Below are positions 36,765 to 42,552 of a DNA stretch of 42,552 nucleotides, piece after piece; within the stretch, counting starts at the first letter, position 1; each line of letters begins with the position of its first letter. The notes beneath the pieces are model-generated. The model was not told the DNA's origin. It worked only from the letters and a program-made list of their open reading frames with translations, and did no database searches. A program made the position numbers and the translations under genes. The stretch is from a virus. The stretch covers positions 1 to 42,552 of IMG/VR virus record IMGVR_UViG_3300025128_000098. The stretch is one strand, 5' to 3'.

Positions 36765-39700
36765 ATGGCACAAAGTTATACAAGACAAAGTAGTTTTAGT
36801 GATGGAGATACCATTACTGCTGCATTGTTTAACAACGAATACAACCAATTAGTAAATGCATTTACATATAGTTCTAGTAGTGCTTCAAGCACTGGACACA
36901 GACACGATGGTACAGCAGGACATGGTGGTAATATACACACTATAGGAGATTTAGATTTCCTTAATAAAATTGTTGCAGATAGTACAAATAATCGTTGGGG
37001 AATATTTGTTCAGGTATCTTCTTCCGCAGTTGAACAAATTAGAATCCAAGATGGAGCTATTGTACCAGTAACAGACAACGACATAGATTTAGGTACAAGC
37101 TCAGTAGAATTTAAAGATGCATACTTTGATGGTACAGTTACAACTGATGCATTGGTTGCAGATACAGCCGACATAAACGGAGGAACTGTTGACGGAGCAA
37201 TTATTGGTGGTTCAAGTGCAGCAGCCATTACAGGTACAGCCATTACAGGTACAAGCTTTGTAATTGGTTCAGCAGACATTTCTGAAGCAGAACTAGAAAC
37301 AATTGATGGAGTTACAGCAGGAACTGTTGCAGCTTCTAAAGCAGTAGTCGTAGATTCAAATAAAGATGCAGCTTCTTTTAGAAACATTACACTTACAGGC
37401 GAACTTGATGCAGCTACACTTGATATAAGTGGAGATGCTGATATTGATGGTACAACTAATCTAGATGTAGTAGATATAGACGGTGCAGTTGATATGGCTA
37501 CTACACTTACTGTAGCAGGTAACGTAGACTTTAACGGAGATTTAGACGTAGATGGTACAACTAACTTAGATGTTGTAGACATTGACGGAGCTGTTGACAT
37601 GGCTACAACTCTTGCAGTTGCAGGCAATGTAGACTTTAACGGAGATTTAGATGTAGACGGTACTACTAACCTTGATGTCGTGGACATTGATGGTGCAGTT
37701 GATATGGCTTCTACACTAGCAGTTGCAGGTGTTTTAACAGGAGCCTCTTTAGATATTAGTGGCGATATAGACATAGACGGTACTTCAAACTTAGACATAG
37801 TTGATATTGATGGTGCTGTTGACATGGCTACAACTCTTACAGTTGGTGGTGAAATAACAGCAGCTAGTCTAGATATATCAGGAAACGTAGATATAGACGG
37901 TACTCTTGAAACAGATGCACTTACTATTGATGGTACTACACTCGCAGAAACAATTAGTGATACAGTCGGTGCAATGGTTGGCTCTAATACTGAAACTGGT
38001 ATTACTGTTACTTATGAAGACGGAGACAATACTTTAGACTTTGCAATCGGTACACTTAATCAAGACACTACAGGAACAGCAGATAATATTACAGTCTCTG
38101 CAAATAACAGCACAGACGAAACTGTTTATCCAGTATTCGTAGACGGTGCTACAGGTTCTCAAGGAGCAGAGTCTGATACAGGACTTAATTATAATCCTAG
38201 CACAGGAATGTTGACCACTACAGGAGTTACTGCAACATTTACAGGTAATATAACAGGTAATGTAACAGGTAATACAAGTGGTACAGCAGCCACAGTAACA
38301 GGAGCAGCACAATCAAACATTACAAGTCTTGGAACGCTTACAACTCTTACAGTTGATAATGTAATTGTAAACGGCACAACTATAGGACATACATCAGATA
38401 CTGATTTAATAACACTAGCAGATGGAAATGTTACTATTGCAGGAGAACTTGATCTAACTACTTTAGATGTATCAGGTGATGCTGACATTGACGGCACACT
38501 CGAAGCAGATGCAATTACCATTGGTGGTACAACTCTAGCAGAATTTATTTCTGATACAGCAGGTGCTATGTTTTCAAGCAATACTGAAACAGGAATCACT
38601 GCTACGTATCAAGATGCTGACAACACAATTGATTTAGTTGTCGGAACATTAAACCAAGATACTACAGGTACTGCTTCTAAAGTTACAGTATCAGACAGTA
38701 CAGCAAACACTAATTTCCCTGTAGTCTTTCATGATGAGTCTAATGCACTATTAGATGATACAGGAGCTTTAAGATATAATCCAAGCACAGGAGAACTGTT
38801 AGTTCCTAAACTGACTGTAGCAGGTACAACTACTACAGCAGATACAGTAACTATGCAGGCTTCAAATGCTATTATCTTTGAAGGTGCTACAGCAGACTCA
38901 AACGAAACTACGCTTAGTATCGTAGACCCAACTTCAGACCACACACAATATTTAATTAATCAAGGTGGATACATTCCAGTCTTAGCAGCCGCTACAACGA
39001 CTGCAATTACTTCGACACCTGCAGAACTAAATATCCTTGATGGTGTTACAAGTACTGCAGCAGAGTTAAACATCCTAGATGGTGTTACAAGTACTGCAGC
39101 AGAACTAAATATCTTAGACGGAGCAACAGTTGTTGTAGGTGAAATAAATGCATTAGACTTAGGCTCAACGGCTGTCGGTACAGCAATAGCCTCTAAAGCA
39201 GTTATACTCGATTCCAATAAAGATTACACAGGTTTAAGAAACTTAACCATTACAGGTGAGTTAGATGCAGCCACATTAGATATAAGTGGTGATGTAGACA
39301 TTGACGGAACTTTAGAAACAGACAACCTAACAGTTGGTGGCGCACAAGGTTCTGACGGACAAGTATTGACTTCAACAGGAAGTGGAGTAGCTTGGGAAAA
39401 TGCAAGTAGTGGTGCAGTTTCAGCAATAAACAATGCTACAGCAAATGAGCTAGTAACAATTGGAAGCACTACTACGGAACTAGATGCAGAAGCTAATCTT
39501 GTTTTTGATGGCACTAATCTTGGAATCGGAACCGCAAGCCCAAGTACCAATCTACATATTTACTCAACAGCAGATAACGCACCACATCTTCTTTTAGAAA
39601 ACTTCCAAAACGCTGACACAGACGATGCACCAGTCATTGAGTTATATACAAATGACCAAACAACTGGTGGCATTGGCGATGATACAGACGTTGGTGTTAT

Positions 39701-41480
39701 CCGATTTACAGGCGATGAAAAAGATGGCGGCACAAAAGAAACCTATGCAGAGATAAGAGGTGTTGCACACGATCCTGGACAAGGCGCATCAAACAAAGGT
39801 AATTTATCTTTCTTTGTTCAAGCTGCTGGTGATTTAAATGAAACACTTACACTAGATGAAAATATGGTAGGAATCGGAACTGCAAGTCCGGGTTCATACA
39901 ACTCAAACGCACGAAATTTAGTTATTAGAGATTCTGGAAATATGGGTATCACGCTTTCTAGTGGTGCTAGTAGTGATTGTTTCATTGGTTTTTCTAATGG
40001 TGAAGATACAGGAATACATGGCTTAATCCAATATGACCATAATTCAGATGCTATGCACTTTAGAACCAATGATGTTGACAGTAGAGTAGTTATTGATAGT
40101 GCTGGAAGTGTTGGGATCTCTAACACTATTGGAAGTTTCCATTCATCAGTGTTACCACTTATTGTCGGATCAGGATCAGGCGATGAAGGAATGGCAATAT
40201 TCTCAGGCTCTAGTAATAAAGGAAAATTAGGTTTTGCCGATGCTGCCAGTGATGACTCAGGTTCTTATCGTGGATATTTTCAATACGATCATTCTGGCGA
40301 CAATTTAAACATTGGTACTGCTGGAAGTGAGGTTATGAGAATAGATTCTGCTGGAAGACTTGCAATCGGAGTAACAAGTCCTGAAGGTCGGATTGATGTA
40401 AACGAAGATACCGCAGGAGTATGGACAGGAGTATTTCATAATGAAGCCAGTGGTGGTGCAGGTGTATTAATTAAAAGTACAGGCGATACTGGAAGTGAAA
40501 ATGTATTAGATGTTAGAAACGGAACTGGAACTATATTTAAAATAACTCAAGCAGGAGCTAATGTAAATATAGGTAATGGAGATATAGCAGATCCAACTCT
40601 AAAAATACATTCTGCAACTGGTGGTGATCCAAGAATAGCATTTGACACAGGTGCTGCCAACAGAGATTCTTTTATAGATTTTCTTAATGAAGGCACACAA
40701 GCTGGCGGTATTCAATATGCACATAATGGAAATTCTATGCGGTTTTCTGTGGCTAGTAATAATCGTACAGAATCTTTGCGAATTACCTCTACAGGACAAT
40801 TACTTCTTGGTGCTACAGCAGCCGTTGATAGCGAACAGGCATTAATCAACAGAAACGGCTCTTGTAAAATGACTGTTCGAGCAGAAGAAGACAGCAGTGC
40901 AAGAGATGCTTTGTTTTCTTTACATACTCGTAACACAGGCGCACAGTGTAGAATTAATTTTGTAGACGGTTCAGGTGCAGGTACTGGTGCTGGTCAGATT
41001 TATTACAATCACGATGGAAACTCCCTGAGATTTTTAACTGATTCTACTGAACATTTTATAATCGATGGTTCTGGAAACTTAACAGCAACCGATACAAGTA
41101 TTGGTTCTATTTCAGATAAAAGATTAAAAACAAACATACAAGATTATACTTATAGTATTGATAATTTTAAATCTTATACTCCAAGAATATTTGATTGGAT
41201 AAATCCTGAAGAACATGCAAATAGATCACAACAAATAGGTTTTATTGCTCAAGAGCAAGAAGTAATCGATCCAAGATTTATTGAAGAAGAAGAAACATCT
41301 TCTGAAAGAAAAGATACAAAACTCTTAGATACAATTACAAAAGAAGATGGAGATGTTGTAGGTATTTCAAAAACAAGTAAATTCGGACAGAAAGATGCTA
41401 TGTATATCTCAGTTATCCAACAACTCATAACAAGATTAGAAACTGCTGAAGAAAAAATTGCAGCATTAGAAAACAATTAA
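36765..41480 (+). CDS. Giant tail fibre with C-terminal S74 chaperone (1571 aa)
   Basis: The N-terminal ~130 residues (FSDGDTITAALFNNEYNQLVNAF, RHDGTAGHGG, DNDIDLGTSSVEFKDAYFDGTV) form the virion-attachment module common to marine fibres. The shaft contains near-identical ~35-aa repeats (DGTTNLDVVDIDGAVDMATT) and AELNILDG repeats, then receptor-type segments (LTLDENMVGIGTASPG; FIGFSNGEDTG; MRFSVASNNR). The end is a Peptidase_S74 intramolecular chaperone: SDKRLKTNIQDY with the self-cleaving Ser-Asp site and Lys, then IGFIAQEQEV and a C-terminal coiled coil. The chaperone trimerises the fibre and is cut off. This is the host-range determinant. The long stop-free antisense frames here are repeat shadows. 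Confidence 0.93.
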   Translation: MAQSYTRQSSFSDGDTITAALFNNEYNQLVNAFTYSSSSASSTGHRHDGTAGHGGNIHTIGDLDFLNKIVADSTNNRWGIFVQVSSSAVEQIRIQDGAIVPVTDNDIDLGTSSVEFKDAYFDGTVTTDALVADTADINGGTVDGAIIGGSSAAAITGTAITGTSFVIGSADISEAELETIDGVTAGTVAASKAVVVDSNKDAASFRNITLTGELDAATLDISGDADIDGTTNLDVVDIDGAVDMATTLTVAGNVDFNGDLDVDGTTNLDVVDIDGAVDMATTLAVAGNVDFNGDLDVDGTTNLDVVDIDGAVDMASTLAVAGVLTGASLDISGDIDIDGTSNLDIVDIDGAVDMATTLTVGGEITAASLDISGNVDIDGTLETDALTIDGTTLAETISDTVGAMVGSNTETGITVTYEDGDNTLDFAIGTLNQDTTGTADNITVSANNSTDETVYPVFVDGATGSQGAESDTGLNYNPSTGMLTTTGVTATFTGNITGNVTGNTSGTAATVTGAAQSNITSLGTLTTLTVDNVIVNGTTIGHTSDTDLITLADGNVTIAGELDLTTLDVSGDADIDGTLEADAITIGGTTLAEFISDTAGAMFSSNTETGITATYQDADNTIDLVVGTLNQDTTGTASKVTVSDSTANTNFPVVFHDESNALLDDTGALRYNPSTGELLVPKLTVAGTTTTADTVTMQASNAIIFEGATADSNETTLSIVDPTSDHTQYLINQGGYIPVLAAATTTAITSTPAELNILDGVTSTAAELNILDGVTSTAAELNILDGATVVVGEINALDLGSTAVGTAIASKAVILDSNKDYTGLRNLTITGELDAATLDISGDVDIDGTLETDNLTVGGAQGSDGQVLTSTGSGVAWENASSGAVSAINNATANELVTIGSTTTELDAEANLVFDGTNLGIGTASPSTNLHIYSTADNAPHLLLENFQNADTDDAPVIELYTNDQTTGGIGDDTDVGVIRFTGDEKDGGTKETYAEIRGVAHDPGQGASNKGNLSFFVQAAGDLNETLTLDENMVGIGTASPGSYNSNARNLVIRDSGNMGITLSSGASSDCFIGFSNGEDTGIHGLIQYDHNSDAMHFRTNDVDSRVVIDSAGSVGISNTIGSFHSSVLPLIVGSGSGDEGMAIFSGSSNKGKLGFADAASDDSGSYRGYFQYDHSGDNLNIGTAGSEVMRIDSAGRLAIGVTSPEGRIDVNEDTAGVWTGVFHNEASGGAGVLIKSTGDTGSENVLDVRNGTGTIFKITQAGANVNIGNGDIADPTLKIHSATGGDPRIAFDTGAANRDSFIDFLNEGTQAGGIQYAHNGNSMRFSVASNNRTESLRITSTGQLLLGATAAVDSEQALINRNGSCKMTVRAEEDSSARDALFSLHTRNTGAQCRINFVDGSGAGTGAGQIYYNHDGNSLRFLTDSTEHFIIDGSGNLTATDTSIGSISDKRLKTNIQDYTYSIDNFKSYTPRIFDWINPEEHANRSQQIGFIAQEQEVIDPRFIEEEETSSERKDTKLLDTITKEDGDVVGISKTSKFGQKDAMYISVIQQLITRLETAEEKIAALENN
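37461..37850 (+). repeat. Tandem 105-bp repeats in the fibre shaft
   Basis: Four units begin at 37461, 37566, 37671 and 37791. The first two are 105 bp long and the third is 120 bp with a variant end. Each encodes LDVVDIDGAVDMATTL-type residues, with synonymous drift between units. They set shaft length and could recombine. Confidence 0.85.
39015..39125 (+). repeat. Tandem 39-bp repeats (AELNILDGVTSTA) in the fibre
   Basis: Three units at 39021, 39060 and 39099 encode AELNILDG(V/A), a repeat widespread in marine phage fibres. The nucleotide identity is high with synonymous changes. Confidence 0.8.
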
Positions 41481-41505
41481 ATTAAAATAAAAGAGGAAAA
41501 ATAAA

Positions 41506-41853
41506 ATGGCAATAGGATATGCTTGGGATGTTTCTACAGTAGATACATACCCAACTAAAAGCAGCAAAAGTGATGTTATCTATAATGTACACTGGAAACT
41601 TACAGCTACTGACGATACCAATAAAGACGCAAGTAATGTAAATATTTCAGAAACTGTATATGGTTCACAAGTATTAGATACTTCAGACCTTTCAAGCTTT
41701 AAAGCTTTTGCAGATGTTACAGCTTCTGACGTACAAGGATGGGTTGAAACTGCTATAGGTTCTGATGAAGTGACAGCTATGAAAACTGGTTTAGATGGAA
41801 AGATAGTTAAAATAATTACACCTACAAGCGTTCAAAAAACTATAGGAAGTTAA
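41506..41853 (+). CDS. Conserved phage protein after the fibre, DUF7936-like (115 aa)
   Basis: The pattern YAWDVSTVDTYPTKSSKSDVIYNVHWKLTATD...FADVTASDVQGWVETAIG is that of a small beta-rich family found beside tail genes of marine phages. It may be a fibre-linked or virion protein. The SD GAGGAA precedes the ATG, and the stop overlaps the next start by one base. Function unknown. Confidence 0.65.
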   Translation: MAIGYAWDVSTVDTYPTKSSKSDVIYNVHWKLTATDDTNKDASNVNISETVYGSQVLDTSDLSSFKAFADVTASDVQGWVETAIGSDEVTAMKTGLDGKIVKIITPTSVQKTIGS

Positions 41854-42101
41854 TGGAACTTTCAAGCTATATAATTTGGAACGTGGTGTTGACTCTTGTA
41901 GTCGCACCTGTGTTGTACGCTATACGCAGTAATGCTACAGAGCTTAAAAGACTTGACATCCTTATCAATAAAACAAGAGAAGAGATGGCTAAAGAATACA
42001 TATCTAGAGATACGTTTGAATACGACATGGGTAAACTTATGAAGGTCTTAGAAAAATTAGAAGTAAAACTAGACAGACTTTTTGAACAGGAAGGGAAGTA
42101 A
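41853..42101 (+). CDS. Membrane-anchored coiled-coil protein (82 aa)
   Basis: An N-terminal hydrophobic segment (SSYIIWNVVLTLVVAPVLYAI) is followed by a charged coiled coil (ELKRLDILINKTREEMAKEYI...LMKVLEKLEVKLDRLFEQ). The topology resembles small holin/spanin-like or membrane-tether proteins found next to tail genes. The function is unknown. Confidence 0.65.
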   Translation: MELSSYIIWNVVLTLVVAPVLYAIRSNATELKRLDILINKTREEMAKEYISRDTFEYDMGKLMKVLEKLEVKLDRLFEQEGK

Positions 42102-42104
42102 ACA

Positions 42105-42552
42105 ATGGCAAGAAAAAGATACAATAAAGGTAAACGAGTAGACATGCGTGCTGGTGGTCGTGTAAGATTAGCTCATGGCGGAGAGCCTCAGAGAGAAAAC
42201 TTCGGTCAAGGCAGGCTTGGACAAGAAGCATATAATGTAGCTTGGTCTGCTTGGAATGCAGCACATGCTGACGATACTACTTCTACTCCTCCAAATCCTT
42301 TTCCAGATACAGGCAATGTTCCTTATGGCAATGTAACAGAAGACCAAGCAACAAAAGCTAGAACACAAATAGAAGACGCTGCTGCAGGAATTGTTCCAAA
42401 AGACAGTGAAGCTAAAATAAAAGCTCCACAGACAATAATAAAAGACGGTGAAGTGCCTACTGATACAGTTATTCAAAAAGAAAATATTTCTAAAGTAGGA
42501 ACAACTGCAGATGCAAAAGCATCAACGGCGGTAGCTGCTCCTAAAGAAACAG
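42105..42552 (+). CDS. Virion-type protein, 3' end outside window (at least 149 aa)
   Basis: The frame is open to the right edge. The N-terminus (MARKRYNKGKRVDMRAGGRVRLAHGG) has the Arg/Gly motif seen at the start of structural proteins of related marine phages. An Ala/Thr/Pro-rich acidic region follows. A GGAAGGGAAG SD precedes the ATG. On a circular map it would be upstream of the giant virion protein at the left edge, so an internal-core or ejection role is likely. Confidence 0.65.
   Translation, partial: MARKRYNKGKRVDMRAGGRVRLAHGGEPQRENFGQGRLGQEAYNVAWSAWNAAHADDTTSTPPNPFPDTGNVPYGNVTEDQATKARTQIEDAAAGIVPKDSEAKIKAPQTIIKDGEVPTDTVIQKENISKVGTTADAKASTAVAAPKET

Noticed and set aside
37010-38599. 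Long antisense ORFs (271 and 136 aa) in the fibre gene
   Set aside because: Generated by the repeated fibre codons; composition mirrors the sense repeats and no SD is seen.
1-42552. Direct terminal repeats / complete circular genome
   Set aside because: The first and last bases do not overlap and both ends cut through genes, so completeness cannot be shown from this window.

Overview
The window is most of the genome of a lytic, short-tailed (T7-supergroup) phage. It is AT-rich by eye, has tightly packed genes and overlapping start/stop codons. The structural set (terminase, large portal, scaffold, HK97-fold capsid, tubular-tail-like adaptor and nozzle, giant S74-chaperone fibre) sits beside a T7-type replication set: gp2.5-like SSB, gp4-like primase-helicase, exo+ family A polymerase, gp3-like endonuclease I and a PD-(D/E)XK exonuclease. 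No phage RNA polymerase, integrase or repressor is seen. With the B12-dependent ribonucleotide reductase this resembles the RNAP-less marine podoviruses (VpV262/SIO1/Cobavirus-like, Zobellviridae); that placement is inference. The promoters match the E. coli sigma70 consensus very well, suggesting a proteobacterial host whose own polymerase does all transcription.

Layout: genes run off both window edges, as expected for a circular or permuted map. The late block runs rightwards from 24,944 (terminase, basic small proteins, portal, capsid, tail, fibre), off the right edge, and probably re-enters at the left edge as a giant virion protein ending in HNH and glucosaminidase domains. It continues through holin-like proteins, an Hsp20 chaperone, two exported repeat-rich proteins and a coiled-coil membrane protein to 8,355. 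The early/middle block runs leftwards from about 24,851 to 8,352: small unknown genes, a DUF932 protein, SSB, helicase, polymerase, nucleases and RNR. The blocks diverge from a 23-bp gap between two promoters (24,887-24,909) and converge tail-to-tail at 8,352-8,355, with overlapping 3' ends and no terminator.

The most unusual part is 22,900-24,900. It holds (i) an origin-like segment with two perfect DnaA boxes 33 bp apart, paired 10-mer repeats and an AT-rich tract; (ii) a 1.58-kb module bounded by split inverted repeats (19/19 bp exact, plus a second 18-19-bp pair with one indel); (iii) inside it a 16-bp perfect inverted repeat around a 66-nt foldable loop, two unrecognised small genes, and about 570 bp of protein-free DNA made almost entirely of nested long perfect inverted repeats. 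A strong leftward promoter reads into that stretch, so I interpret it as a giant ornate structured non-coding RNA, in scale like GOLLD/ROOL RNAs, though I cannot assign it to either.

Other signals: a ROSE-like RNA-thermometer candidate before the phage hsp20; a conserved late promoter (CTTGACAAA...TATACTA) at three places, each 0-6 nt before a start codon; a consensus-perfect promoter inside the first codons of the exonuclease ORF; a gene remnant in three frames upstream of DUF932; structured leaders before the SSB, scaffold and 138-aa genes; and a run of Lys-rich mini-proteins beside the terminase genes.
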